64,000 bases of DNA from the NCBI GenBank assembly GCA_018662365.1, contig JABJGH010000030.1, positions 124,001 through 188,000 of the forward strand, given 5' to 3'. The position numbers and the translations under genes were made by a program. Numbering within the stretch: the first letter of the stretch is position 1; each line of letters begins with the position of its first letter. Below the pieces are notes generated by a model. It ran no database searches. It had not been told where the DNA came from and saw only the letters and a program-made list of their open reading frames with translations. Positions 1-7,870 of the stretch are shown in pieces. The stretch comes from Chloroflexota bacterium (GTDB taxonomy: Bacteria > Chloroflexota > Anaerolineae > Anaerolineales > UBA11579).

Positions 1-456
1 CGATAACGCAGCAATTGCTCGGGAATAGGTAGATATATCTTTATTTGTTATTAGGGTAAAACCCAATTCATTTAACCAACTGATTGCAGTAGGAACACCC
101 ACCAAACCGATAAAAAAGATCAGCACCAACATGGGGATACCGCGAATAAACTCTACATAAAAAGTGGCAATATTATTAAATATAATATTTTTTGACATTC
201 TTCCTAATCCCGCGATCAATCCCAATACGATCGCAATCAAATAGGACAATATTGCGGCAGATATCGTAGTGCCAATCCCTTGAATAATGAAATCGAATGC
301 TTCTCTTAAATTTTCACGCGTATAGACACTCCAAGCTGTATAAACAATTACTAGAATTAGTGCATAAAGCCACCAGGGAAGGCTCGCAAAGGTTCTCTTC
401 CCAGATAAATCTTCAATAGTTTCGATTTCTGGATCTGTGTGATAAATATCACCCAT
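1..456 (-). CDS. Polar amino-acid ABC transporter permease, partial (C-terminus beyond the left edge)
   Basis: Inner-membrane subunit of a polar amino-acid importer of the HisM/GlnP type. About 152 residues are visible from an ATG at 456 with TTGAGGAGAAA just upstream. A hydrophilic N-terminus (about 25 residues) is followed by hydrophobic segments near residues 28-44, 58-82 and 92-112; the stretch TISAAILSYLIAIVLGLIAG and the FVEFIRGIP-like segment (here YVEFIRGIPMLVL) are hallmarks of this permease family. The conserved cytoplasmic EAA loop should lie in the missing part. It is downstream of the binding-protein gene on the same strand, separated by about 100 bases that hold a strong hairpin. 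The substrate cannot be told from the permease alone. Confidence 0.88.
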   Translation of the reverse strand, partial: MGDIYHTDPEIETIEDLSGKRTFASLPWWLYALILVIVYTAWSVYTRENLREAFDFIIQGIGTTISAAILSYLIAIVLGLIAGLGRMSKNIIFNNIATFYVEFIRGIPMLVLIFFIGLVGVPTAISWLNELGFTLITNKDISTYSRAIAALS

Positions 457-491
457 ATTTTTCTCCTCAATCCCAACAAGCAAATTATTAA

Positions 492-530
492 AAAAGCCGG
501 TGTGAGTTAACCACCTACACACCGGCTTTT
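492..530 (-). terminator. Strong hairpin between binding-protein and permease genes (attenuating terminator)
   Basis: A 13-base perfect inverted repeat (AAAAGCCGGTGTG at 492-504 with its complement at 518-530) has U-tracts on both strands. It lies between two genes of one transport operon, so it probably terminates part of the transcripts and protects the 3' end of the binding-protein mRNA, giving more binding protein than permease. Confidence 0.75.
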
Positions 531-559
531 TGGTTTAATCAATTGCTATAAATTGCTTT

Positions 560-1420
560 TTATTCTTCAGCGTAAGCACCGTCACCAATATCATCGTAGG
601 ATACGGAGAAGCCAGGGCCAAAGTATTTCCCATTGATTTCATCTAAGAAACCATCAGCAGCCATAGCACGGAGTGCTTGGTTGACAGGGTCTACTAGATC
701 ACTGCCATTAGGGAATGCAAATCCAAGGAAGTCACTGGACATTGACGGACCAACCAATTCAAGTACGTCTGCATTGTCACCCAAATAACCTTGTCCTGCT
801 ACCTCATCAATGAATACGGCGTCAATATCGCCGGCAATCAATGATTGAACAGCAAATGGGAAGGTTTCAAAAGCTTGAACTCTTTCTACTGGAAGGTACT
901 TGATAGCAGATTCGTAATTGGTTGTTCCGGTTTGTGTGCCGGAAACCAAGGATTCGTCAGCAACGAAGGAATCAATATCTGTAAATCGATCTTCGCCCAG
1001 GCGAGCCAATAATTTTTGTTCAATAGCTACGTAGCCAATTGAGAAGTCAACGATTTCATCACGGTCTTCGGTGATGGTAATACCATCTGCGCCGACATCA
1101 TATTGTCCATCAGATACGGCAACGATCATTCCGTCCCAAACAGCTTCTACGAATACTGGAGTACAGTGAAGTCGGGTACAAATTTCTTCCCAAGCATCAT
1201 AATCCCATCCCAACCAAGAACCATCATCTAATGATACATAGTTGAACGGTAAATAAGCATTTTCTACAGCGATGGTGATTTCTTGGCAATCCAAGTCAAC
1301 TACTGCATCATCTGCTGTACCTAAACACTCGCCACCTCTGGGTGCATCAGATCCGCCACAAGCGGATAAGGTGAGAGCTACCAACACAAACAAGATAAAC
1401 AAAATCTTTTTATTAAACAT
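560..1420 (-). CDS. Amino-acid ABC transporter substrate-binding lipoprotein
   Basis: Extracytoplasmic solute-binding protein (SBP family 3) feeding the permease downstream. The start is placed at ATG 1420, preceded by GGAGGAG (complement of 1424-1430); a TTG twelve bases earlier overlaps that ribosome binding site. Residues 1-21 form a lipoprotein signal ending in the lipobox LSAC, so Cys21 is the predicted lipidation site. The body carries family 3 hallmarks: ITIAVENAYLPFNY, a GWDYDAWEEIC segment, the GADGITITEDRDEIVDFS core, and a C-terminal GFLDEINGKYFG helix. The length of 286 residues is usual. Amino acids are the expected substrates, but the specificity is unknown. Confidence 0.9.
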   Translation of the reverse strand: MFNKKILFILFVLVALTLSACGGSDAPRGGECLGTADDAVVDLDCQEITIAVENAYLPFNYVSLDDGSWLGWDYDAWEEICTRLHCTPVFVEAVWDGMIVAVSDGQYDVGADGITITEDRDEIVDFSIGYVAIEQKLLARLGEDRFTDIDSFVADESLVSGTQTGTTNYESAIKYLPVERVQAFETFPFAVQSLIAGDIDAVFIDEVAGQGYLGDNADVLELVGPSMSSDFLGFAFPNGSDLVDPVNQALRAMAADGFLDEINGKYFGPGFSVSYDDIGDGAYAEE

Positions 1421-1451
1421 TTTCTCCTCCAATAAGGGAATGTTTTAGTCT

Positions 1452-1471
1452 TGAACAATAGGCATTGTTCA
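1452..1471. promoter_or_regulatory. Inverted repeat in the 5' untranslated region of the amino-acid transporter operon
   Basis: TGAACAAT, four bases, then ATTGTTCA: a perfect 8-base dyad just downstream of the predicted transcription start and upstream of the binding-protein ribosome binding site. It could be a repressor operator or a small 5' hairpin. No regulator gene is adjacent. Confidence 0.45.
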
Positions 1472-1486
1472 GTTTGTTACAAATTT

Positions 1487-1515
1487 AGTATAAAGAAAGG
1501 ACTAACCTTTGTCAA
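1487..1515 (-). promoter_or_regulatory. Sigma-70-type promoter of the amino-acid ABC transporter operon
   Basis: Reading the minus strand, TTGACA (complement of 1510-1515), a 17-base spacer and TATACT (complement of 1487-1492) match the housekeeping consensus closely. The start would fall near 1480, giving a leader of about 60 bases. The rest of the gene-free stretch 1433-1905 holds this promoter, the dyad at 1452-1471 and the terminator at 1567-1596; I see nothing else in it. Confidence 0.8.
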
Positions 1516-1566
1516 ACACATGGGGTCGAAATTTATTTGATTTTTTCCTGAAACCTCCTCAAAAAA

Positions 1567-1596
1567 AAAGAGTGCGGCTCGTTTGCCACACTCTTT
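1567..1596. terminator. Bidirectional intrinsic-terminator hairpin
   Basis: AAAGAGTG-C-GGC pairs with GCC-A-CACTCTTT around a six-base loop, with an A-run before and a T-run after. No gene ends next to it on the plus strand within the window, so it mainly insulates the divergent region between the transporter promoter and the next gene. Confidence 0.65.
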
Positions 1597-1905
1597 TTCA
1601 ACTATTCAAATTAGGATAAAGTTATCATTTTGAAATAAGAGTACGGCAAATTAAACCATGCTGTCGATGGTTCATTTTCACATATTTTCGCATGAATTTA
1701 CAGTTCTCTTTAATCTGCATCAAAAAAATTCCTCTAAATATTTTTAGGGATTATACCAAACATTGAAAAATGGTCAATGAAATGTGGGGGACCAATCCTT
1801 GGAGTTATGGAAGGTTTTTTATGTGAAAAGGAATTAGTTGTTCAAAATATACAACTTTCTTATAAAAACAGCGTATTATTAATTAACAGAAAGGATAAAA
1901 AAACT

Positions 1906-2292
1906 ATGGAAAATTTTATTTTGCGCACTATTGTCAATGGCTTCGCACTTTACGCGGCCGTATTTATTGTTCCTGGAATCGTTCCAGAAAACCCCAGCCC
2001 TATTTCTTGGGTATGGTTAGCAGTGATTTTCGGCCTGCTAAACGCATTGGTCCGCCCCCTATTGAAATTCCTCAGTTGTGGCGTGATCTTGCTCACATTG
2101 GGTCTTTTTACCCTGGTGATCAACACTGCTTTGTTTTACCTGACAGGTTGGATGGGTTCATTCTTTGGTGCAGGATTATTGATCGAGAATTTCTGGGCTG
2201 CATTTTTCGGTGCATTGATCGTGAGTATCATTAGTTTCTTCCTTAACACGATCTTAAAGGATGAAAAAAAGAATCATCGAAACCGAACCTAA
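1906..2292 (+). CDS. Phage-holin-family (PF04020-like) four-TM membrane protein
   Basis: A 128-residue membrane protein of the widespread family often annotated as 'phage holin family, superfamily IV'. Four hydrophobic helices are visible (about residues 8-24, 32-48, 54-76 and 92-114), with the family-typical segment FGLLNALVRPLLKFLSCG between helices 2 and 3 and FFGALIVSIISFFLN near the end. ATG 1906 is preferred: AGAAAGGA lies upstream, the length fits the family, and the upstream extension to 1777 is low-complexity. There is no phage context, so a lysis role is unlikely; the cellular function of these chromosomal homologues is unknown. A terminator follows directly. Confidence 0.8.
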   Translation: MENFILRTIVNGFALYAAVFIVPGIVPENPSPISWVWLAVIFGLLNALVRPLLKFLSCGVILLTLGLFTLVINTALFYLTGWMGSFFGAGLLIENFWAAFFGALIVSIISFFLNTILKDEKKNHRNRT

Positions 2293-2305
2293 TTAATATT
2301 TAGTA

Positions 2306-2335
2306 AAAAGCGACAGATAAACTTCTGTCGCTTTT
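2306..2335. terminator. Intrinsic terminator between convergent genes
   Basis: AAAAGCGACAG pairs with CTGTCGCTTTT around an eight-base loop. The flanking A- and T-runs let it serve both the holin-like gene and the convergent methyltransferase gene. Confidence 0.8.
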
Positions 2336-2366
2336 AATTTAAGTACTTATACTCTATTTTTGACCC

Positions 2367-3602
2367 CTATTCTTTCTCCCAAATACTCACAGTTTCAATA
2401 TGATAGGTTTGAGGTAATAGATCGAAGGGTTGGATCTTCTTCATCTGGTACCCCGATCGACTTAACCTCTTTGCATCTCTTGCAAAAGTGGCTGTGTCAC
2501 TCGAGACATAAACCAAGATGGGGGGGGATTTCAGAACGATCGCATCTAATACATTTGGTCCAAGACCTGTCTTTGGGGGATCAACCAATAGGATATCAAT
2601 TGGGAAATCTAAAGTAGGTAATGCATTATCTACCAGATCTTCATAAATCTCTACATTTTCAAACTCTTCCAAATTGACTAGAAAATCACTCACAGCTCCA
2701 GAATCTGATTCGATACCTATTAATTTCCCCACTTTAGAAGCAATGAAATTACTAAAAATACCGACACCCGAATAAGCATCCACCAATGTTGTTTTTTGAG
2801 TAAGAGGTAACTCATCCACTAAATAGTGGATCATTTTTTCATTCACAGCAGTATTGGCTCGATAAAAAGAGCCTGCAGAAATCCGAAATGCCTTTTCCAT
2901 TATTAATATTTCCTGAAAATAATTATCGGACATCACATGCATTGATTCAGGACCCCTTTGAATTATTTTGATCGGAAAATCAACCTCCAGCTCAAAAGCC
3001 TCGTCGGTTCTGGTTTCCATAACTATCATCAAGCTTTCATCTTCCCCATGACGGAGTTTTAGGCTTTTTAGATCCGCTAGGTGTTCAAACTCAAGGCTTG
3101 GCCAAAATTCATTCAAGGAGTTAATTGGCAAAAAGCATTCTTCTATTGGAACAATCTTTTTGGGTGTTGAGGAGGAATAACCGAATTTGCCCGTGGGGTC
3201 TTGATGGAAAATTACATGATTGCGATAATTCCACTCAATGGGAGAGGCGATGATCGGTTCTATGGGGGGATTTTCTAACCCACCTAGGCGAACCAGCTGA
3301 TCTCGAAGAATTTCTTCTTTTTCTTTTAATTGCTCTGTATAAGAAAGGTGCTGATAATGGCAACCATCGCAGATTGAAAAGTGTTTACAACAGGGGTCGA
3401 TCCTCAAAGAAGAGGGTTCCAATATTTCCAGCAATTCACCGCGCGCAAAACCTTTTTTATCCACTACCAACCGAGTCCGAACCTTTTCACCTGGCAAGGC
3501 AAAAGGCACAAAAATTGCTCGCCCGTCTGGTAAGCGCCCCATTGCTTCCCCCCCATAAACGAGTTTATCAAGGGTGACTGTATATTCCATCTGGTCGATC
3601 AT
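2367..3602 (-). CDS. RlmD/TrmA-family RNA m5U methyltransferase-like protein with the nucleophile Cys replaced by Ser
   Basis: Relative of the RumA (RlmD) enzymes that form 5-methyluridine in rRNA or tRNA. The order is typical: an N-terminal TRAM domain (about residues 5-62), a [4Fe-4S] cluster set C72-x5-C78-x2-C81 with C156, then a Rossmann methyltransferase domain with VDAYSGVGIFS and LLVDPPKTGLG. The C-terminal PQTYHIETV motif keeps the general-base Glu (E403). Aligned by eye with E. coli RlmD, the segment VYVSCNPATLARD reads VYVSSDTATFARD here: the catalytic Cys is Ser368 (AGT, complement of 2499-2501), one base from TGT, and the following N-P is D-T. The FxQxN motif reads FYRAN. The fold and cluster are therefore intact, but classical m5U chemistry should be lost or altered. 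ATG 3602 follows AGGAAA. Confidence 0.85.
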   Translation of the reverse strand: MIDQMEYTVTLDKLVYGGEAMGRLPDGRAIFVPFALPGEKVRTRLVVDKKGFARGELLEILEPSSLRIDPCCKHFSICDGCHYQHLSYTEQLKEKEEILRDQLVRLGGLENPPIEPIIASPIEWNYRNHVIFHQDPTGKFGYSSSTPKKIVPIEECFLPINSLNEFWPSLEFEHLADLKSLKLRHGEDESLMIVMETRTDEAFELEVDFPIKIIQRGPESMHVMSDNYFQEILIMEKAFRISAGSFYRANTAVNEKMIHYLVDELPLTQKTTLVDAYSGVGIFSNFIASKVGKLIGIESDSGAVSDFLVNLEEFENVEIYEDLVDNALPTLDFPIDILLVDPPKTGLGPNVLDAIVLKSPPILVYVSSDTATFARDAKRLSRSGYQMKKIQPFDLLPQTYHIETVSIWEKE

Positions 3603-3634
3603 TTACTAAGGTTTCCTATATTCATTGAAAAATT

Positions 3635-4699
3635 TCAATTTGATCGGAATTCAGCTAAAGCTGCGAAAAGTTTGTCTAAATCTGCTGGAGTTAATTCGCC
3701 CATATGCCCTATTCGGAAGACATTTTCTTTTAGAGGGCCATAACCACTGGCCATTCGTATACCTTTCGTTATTAAGAAAGCATTTGCAGCTTTAAAATCA
3801 AAACCTTGATGTTCGATTGCGGTTACTGTCTGAGAACGGTATCCTTCGGGCGCAAATAGGGTGAAATCATTTTCTTTTGCCCAAATCTGAGTTTTTTCTG
3901 CCATGGCAGAATGTCGAGCCCATCTCTGCTCGATTCCTTCTGCCAAAATTCTATCGGTTTGAAGGTCTAATGCATAGATCAAAGAAACCGCCGAGGTAGC
4001 TGGGGTCGAATCTTTTAGTCGATGTTTTTCTAGCCGTTCAAAATCAAAATACCAACCTTTGTTTTTGACTGTCTTAGATTTTTCAAATACTCTCTCATTG
4101 AAGGCAACAAATCCTAGACCAGGTGGCAAAGCTAAGCATTTTTGTGAGGAGGTGAGTACTAAGTCCAACCCCCATTCATCCATTTCCAATTGAGCACCCG
4201 ATAAGGAAGACACAGCATCCACGCAGATCAGGGTGTTTGGGCTTACGCCATGGACGACTCGGGCAATTTCTTCGATCGGGTTCATTAAACCGGTAGAAGT
4301 TTCATTGTGGACTATCGTAATGGCTTCATAATCCTGCCCATCTAATGCTTGGGCTATTTTTTCACCAGTTAAAGGTTCCTTCCAGTCCGTATCAAGAAGA
4401 GTGACATCTTTCCCATTGCTCTTGGCAACATCGTGCCACCGCATACCAAATGCACCATTGGCGCAGGACAAGACTTTTTTATTGACAAGGTTTCGAATGG
4501 CTGCTTCATGCATGCCCGTTCCAGAAGAAGCATTGATTAGTACTCGATGATCCGTGCGGAATATTTTTCTCATTTTCCCTTCAGAACGATGGAAAATTTC
4601 TTCAAACTCACCACTACGATGTGGCATCATCGCTTTTGTTTGGGCTTCTAAAACCTCTTCATCCACATCTACGGGACCAGGCACGAATAAGGGTGACAT
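3635..4699 (-). CDS. Class V PLP-dependent aminotransferase (alanine-glyoxylate / serine-pyruvate type)
   Basis: A 354-residue fold-type I aminotransferase. MSPLFVPGPVDVDEEVL at the N-terminus, the PHRSGEFEEI segment, NASSGTGMHEAAIRN for phosphate binding, VDAVSSLSG with the cofactor Asp, and the Schiff-base Lys in TSSQKCLALPPGLG (K187) are all characteristic of the serine-pyruvate/alanine-glyoxylate branch. ATG 4699 has AAGGAAGGAG eight bases upstream; the frame open to 4741 adds 14 residues that cover this site. The gene stands alone, 32 bases upstream of the methyltransferase-like gene. The exact donor and acceptor (for example glycine, serine or phosphonate-type substrates) are not decided by the motifs. 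Confidence 0.88.
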   Translation of the reverse strand: MSPLFVPGPVDVDEEVLEAQTKAMMPHRSGEFEEIFHRSEGKMRKIFRTDHRVLINASSGTGMHEAAIRNLVNKKVLSCANGAFGMRWHDVAKSNGKDVTLLDTDWKEPLTGEKIAQALDGQDYEAITIVHNETSTGLMNPIEEIARVVHGVSPNTLICVDAVSSLSGAQLEMDEWGLDLVLTSSQKCLALPPGLGFVAFNERVFEKSKTVKNKGWYFDFERLEKHRLKDSTPATSAVSLIYALDLQTDRILAEGIEQRWARHSAMAEKTQIWAKENDFTLFAPEGYRSQTVTAIEHQGFDFKAANAFLITKGIRMASGYGPLKENVFRIGHMGELTPADLDKLFAALAEFRSN

Positions 4700-4821
4700 A
4701 ATTGACTCCTTCCTTTTACCATAAAGACCATGCAAGGTCATTTCATATAAAATTTGACCTTATAGACTGCATTTTACCAGGGGTGAGGCTTGTTTCAAAG
4801 TGGTAATGCTTAAAGACAAAC

Positions 4822-4842
4822 GGGAGGGCAAAATACCCTCCC
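4822..4842 (-). terminator. Hairpin downstream of the FHA gene
   Basis: GGGAGGG and CCCTCCC pair around a seven-base loop just after the stop of the FHA-protein gene. On the minus strand it is followed by a modest T-rich tract (GTTTGTCTTT), so it is a plausible but not ideal terminator. Confidence 0.5.
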
Positions 4843-4869
4843 ATATTGATATGTTAATTAATATAATTT

Positions 4870-5478
4870 TTATGGACAGCCTGGTAAGAAAGGCAGGAAA
4901 TAGCAATAATATTCAGGGGCATATGTATCTACATAATACCAACCGCCAATCAAAATACAAAGACCAATTAGGACTAATACACCACAGCCAATAACCATGG
5001 GACTTGGGCGTTTTCCGCTTCGTCTTTCAGGTCTAACCTTACCTGCTGGTTTTGGAACTGGTGCTGGCTGAGCAGCCGGCGCAGGGGTAGGTGTTGCAGC
5101 CACTTGCGGTGGAGGTTTCACTGCTTGTCCACGGGGTGGTGTTTCATTTCGGGCCAGCACAGTCGCGTTTGGATCCGATCCGAACAGCTCAAATACCAAA
5201 GCAACGTTATCACCTAATCGAATAATATCTCCGAGATTTAAACGATATCGCCCTGAAGTCCTTTTTTCATTTACAAAAGTGCCATTGGTAGAGCCCATAT
5301 CTTCAATCTCAAATCCACCATCAGTAAAAATAAAATGGCAGTGACGTCGAGATAATTCGGCATCATTTACGACAATTGTATTATTTTCGTCCCTACCTAA
5401 ATAATGTTCGGTTTCACCCAAACTAATTGTCTTTCCTGGGGAGGGACCCATTTGCATGACCAATTGAAATTTACTCAT
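4870..5478 (-). CDS. FHA-domain protein with a C-terminal membrane anchor
   Basis: The forkhead-associated domain (about residues 5-100) binds phosphothreonine. Its signature is complete: YLGRDENNTIVV, the SRRHC motif, and DMGSTNGTFVNEKR. A proline/alanine-rich linker (about 105-150) leads to a basic stretch and a single hydrophobic helix (about 160-182, PMVIGCGVLVLIGLCILIGG), so the FHA domain is tethered to the cytoplasmic face of the membrane. The final 20 residues contain two Cys and would lie outside. Its natural partner would be a Ser/Thr kinase; one is encoded at 40219. GGAG precedes the ATG. Confidence 0.88.
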   Translation of the reverse strand: MSKFQLVMQMGPSPGKTISLGETEHYLGRDENNTIVVNDAELSRRHCHFIFTDGGFEIEDMGSTNGTFVNEKRTSGRYRLNLGDIIRLGDNVALVFELFGSDPNATVLARNETPPRGQAVKPPPQVAATPTPAPAAQPAPVPKPAGKVRPERRSGKRPSPMVIGCGVLVLIGLCILIGGWYYVDTYAPEYYCYFLPFLPGCP

Positions 5479-5563
5479 TCTCCAACTCCTGATTAACTTT
5501 TCCTTCTTGTTCTAAGTTTACAAAGTTTTAAAAAGAGTGTCAAACTAAAAACCCTGATAAAAC

Positions 5564-6331
5564 CTAGGAAATTTTTTCCTTCAAGGGGGTCGATTTCATC
5601 TCATATGAAAATTCTTTGCCAAAAGCATCAATAATTACCTCAGAAATTTCAGCAATTGTGGGAGGGGGGTCCAAAAAATAATCCATACTTGCTTTATTTT
5701 GATTCTCTAGTCCGCATGCAATAATTCCATCCCAATAGTTCATATCTACTGAAACATTTAAAGCAAAACCGTGTCGGGATATCCCATTTGCATCTACTTT
5801 GACCCCAATAGATGCAATCTTTGCTGGTGAATTGAAAATATCGGGGGGGCAATGTACACATCTTGAGGGCACATCCCCCTGCACCCATACCCCTGTTTGC
5901 CCCTTAATTTGTCCCCCACCAATTTTGTATTTGAATAGGGTTTTGATCAGAACGTTTTCTAATTTTCTCAAATAATTTACATAATCCATTTTGGGAAGTC
6001 TCACAGCTCCGTTAGTTGGATCAACCCTGATTTTTCCTTCAGCTAAGGGCAGTAAAGGGTAGCCAACTAATTGACCGGGCCCGTGATAGGTCACGTCTCC
6101 CCCTCGGTCACTCCATTGCACATCGATCCTGCGACGGTTGAGTTCACGTTCATCCCAGATAATATTCTCGGGATTTCCTTGGTTGCCAAAACTATATACA
6201 TGCGGATGTTCTAAAAGAAGGAGTGTTGGCGGATGGTTACTTGTAGCTATCTCGGCTGCCAAATCCTTTTGAATATCCCAGGTATTTTTATATTCGACTA
6301 TTCCAAGTGAATGTACATTGCAAATTTGCAT
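5564..6331 (-). CDS. lipB: Octanoyl-[acyl-carrier-protein]-protein N-octanoyltransferase
   Basis: Transfers octanoate from acyl-ACP to the E2 subunits of 2-oxoacid dehydrogenases and to GcvH, the first step of lipoate synthesis. The family motif RGGDVTYHGPGQ is at residues 76-87. The catalytic pair is visible: Lys171 in AKIASIGVKV and Cys206 in DGIIACGL. The length of 255 residues is slightly above the usual, owing to a short insert with two Cys (residues 152-166, RCVHC) before the catalytic Lys. lipA is not in the window. An alternative role as a lipoate-protein ligase is unlikely given the Cys/Lys pair. Confidence 0.93.
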   Translation of the reverse strand: MQICNVHSLGIVEYKNTWDIQKDLAAEIATSNHPPTLLLLEHPHVYSFGNQGNPENIIWDERELNRRRIDVQWSDRGGDVTYHGPGQLVGYPLLPLAEGKIRVDPTNGAVRLPKMDYVNYLRKLENVLIKTLFKYKIGGGQIKGQTGVWVQGDVPSRCVHCPPDIFNSPAKIASIGVKVDANGISRHGFALNVSVDMNYWDGIIACGLENQNKASMDYFLDPPPTIAEISEVIIDAFGKEFSYEMKSTPLKEKIS

Positions 6332-6433
6332 AAGGGAAAGTATACATGGAAAACAAAATCCGGGTCAAAGCAAATAAAAAGAACGGACAAATAATTATCC
6401 GCTCTTCAATAGTTCCTATTGAATATTTATTGG

Positions 6434-7870
6434 TTATTCTCCAAAGCATCTTCGATAAAGATCTGACTGGAAGAGGCCATCTGGATCGACTTTATTTTTC
6501 AAAGATTTAAACTTTTTCACAGCTTTCTCCCCTAAATAACTTTTTACGACATCAATAGTGAGCGTGCTGTCTTTCGCAAAATAAAATTTACCCTCGCCAT
6601 CTAACACAATTTGGTTGAGTTCTCCGGTTAACTCTCGTAATTTTTTGCGGTTTCGATCTTTTACTTTAAGGTCTAATGCCAGGGAGAAACCATCCACAGC
6701 ATGACTTAATAAAAATTTATCCGGACGGTGTCGTTTAACCACTCCGAGATATGAAGGATTTCTGTATCGATGTGATGTTTTCAAGATTTCCTTGAAGGTC
6801 TGATATGCATTTTCTTTGGGAATAAAACTTTGATATTGAATTAATCCGTCTTTGCCGTAAGCACGTTCCCACCCAGGTACATAATCCAGTAAAAAAGTAA
6901 ATTCTACAAAGGATTGGAAATATTGTTTATTGTTTCCGATCGTTCTATTCAATAAATATTTTGCGGTATTCCCCGCCCAAGCCCCCAAATTATTCATCCC
7001 TAAGCCCAAGAACAAGGGTACGATCGAGCGAGGGACCACTCCCATAATATTTGGTGAAAGATCTTGATGATCCAAACGAAGTGATTGGGAATCATGAACC
7101 CCTTTTTCTGCAGACATATAGTTTGCTGAATGCATTTGTCCACGCCCTAAACCTTTACCCTTTTGGGTTGCATCGAGCCAGGCAACAATATAATCATTTT
7201 CTTTACCTTCATCTGTAGCGGATAATAAGTCTTTTAGATTTGGAACTGCCCATGCTTTTACATCCAAATTTCCGGAATATACCTTCTTCATTTGATAGGT
7301 GATCGAGGTAAATATCCCCAAAATGCCCATCCCTCCGATCATGCTATAAAACAAGTCTTTATTCTTTTTGGGTGTGCAGGTAATCTCTTTTCCATTGGCC
7401 ATCATTGCTGTAAACTCAAGCACATGTTCCCCGATAGTTCCAGCTTTCCAGTTATTTTTTCCATGGATATTTGCCCCCAAACAACCCCCAAGAGTTGGAA
7501 ACATGGTTCCTGGCATTACGGGGGACCACCAGCCATCGCCCAGGGTATAACGCCACAACCGCTCGATGGTTACCCCAGGTTCAACCTTGATCACGCCAGT
7601 ATCTTTATTCCATGCCAAGACGCGGTTCATTCGACTGAGGTCGATCACTATTTGTGCATTATTCATCGCCGCATCGCCATAGCTTCGACCGGCTCCCCGA
7701 AGAGCAATAGTGAACGATCCCTTTTTTGCACCCAATACCAGATCATGTAGTTCATCAACATGTGTAGGTTGGTAAACATATCCAGGTCCATGAATGGAAT
7801 GCCCAAAATTTTCTAGTTTTTGTAATTGTTTAACCGGGTCTATATTAAATAGTTTTCCTTTCTTAGCCAT
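6434..7870 (-). CDS. FAD-binding oxidoreductase, DprE1-like
   Basis: Member of the vanillyl-alcohol-oxidase flavoprotein superfamily. The N-terminal FAD-binding domain shows the pyrophosphate loop RGAGRSYGDAAMN (about residues 59-71), VEPGVTIERLWR and PGTMFPTLGGCLGANIHGKN. The C-terminal half resembles the D-arabinono-lactone-oxidase/DprE1 type, including the GFSLALDLK and LDGEGKFYFAKDS segments. DprE1 oxidises decaprenyl-phospho-ribose at C2' and works with the reductase DprE2. Here a short-chain reductase gene ends at the first base of this gene (TAATG overlap), the same pairing. The native substrate is inferred only from this pairing; a sugar-lactone oxidase is the alternative. Confidence 0.8.
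   Translation of the reverse strand: MAKKGKLFNIDPVKQLQKLENFGHSIHGPGYVYQPTHVDELHDLVLGAKKGSFTIALRGAGRSYGDAAMNNAQIVIDLSRMNRVLAWNKDTGVIKVEPGVTIERLWRYTLGDGWWSPVMPGTMFPTLGGCLGANIHGKNNWKAGTIGEHVLEFTAMMANGKEITCTPKKNKDLFYSMIGGMGILGIFTSITYQMKKVYSGNLDVKAWAVPNLKDLLSATDEGKENDYIVAWLDATQKGKGLGRGQMHSANYMSAEKGVHDSQSLRLDHQDLSPNIMGVVPRSIVPLFLGLGMNNLGAWAGNTAKYLLNRTIGNNKQYFQSFVEFTFLLDYVPGWERAYGKDGLIQYQSFIPKENAYQTFKEILKTSHRYRNPSYLGVVKRHRPDKFLLSHAVDGFSLALDLKVKDRNRKKLRELTGELNQIVLDGEGKFYFAKDSTLTIDVVKSYLGEKAVKKFKSLKNKVDPDGLFQSDLYRRCFGE

Noticed and set aside
1777..1905. N-terminal extension of the holin-like gene
   Set aside because: ATG 1906 has a ribosome binding site and gives the family length; the extension is not membrane-like and has no support.
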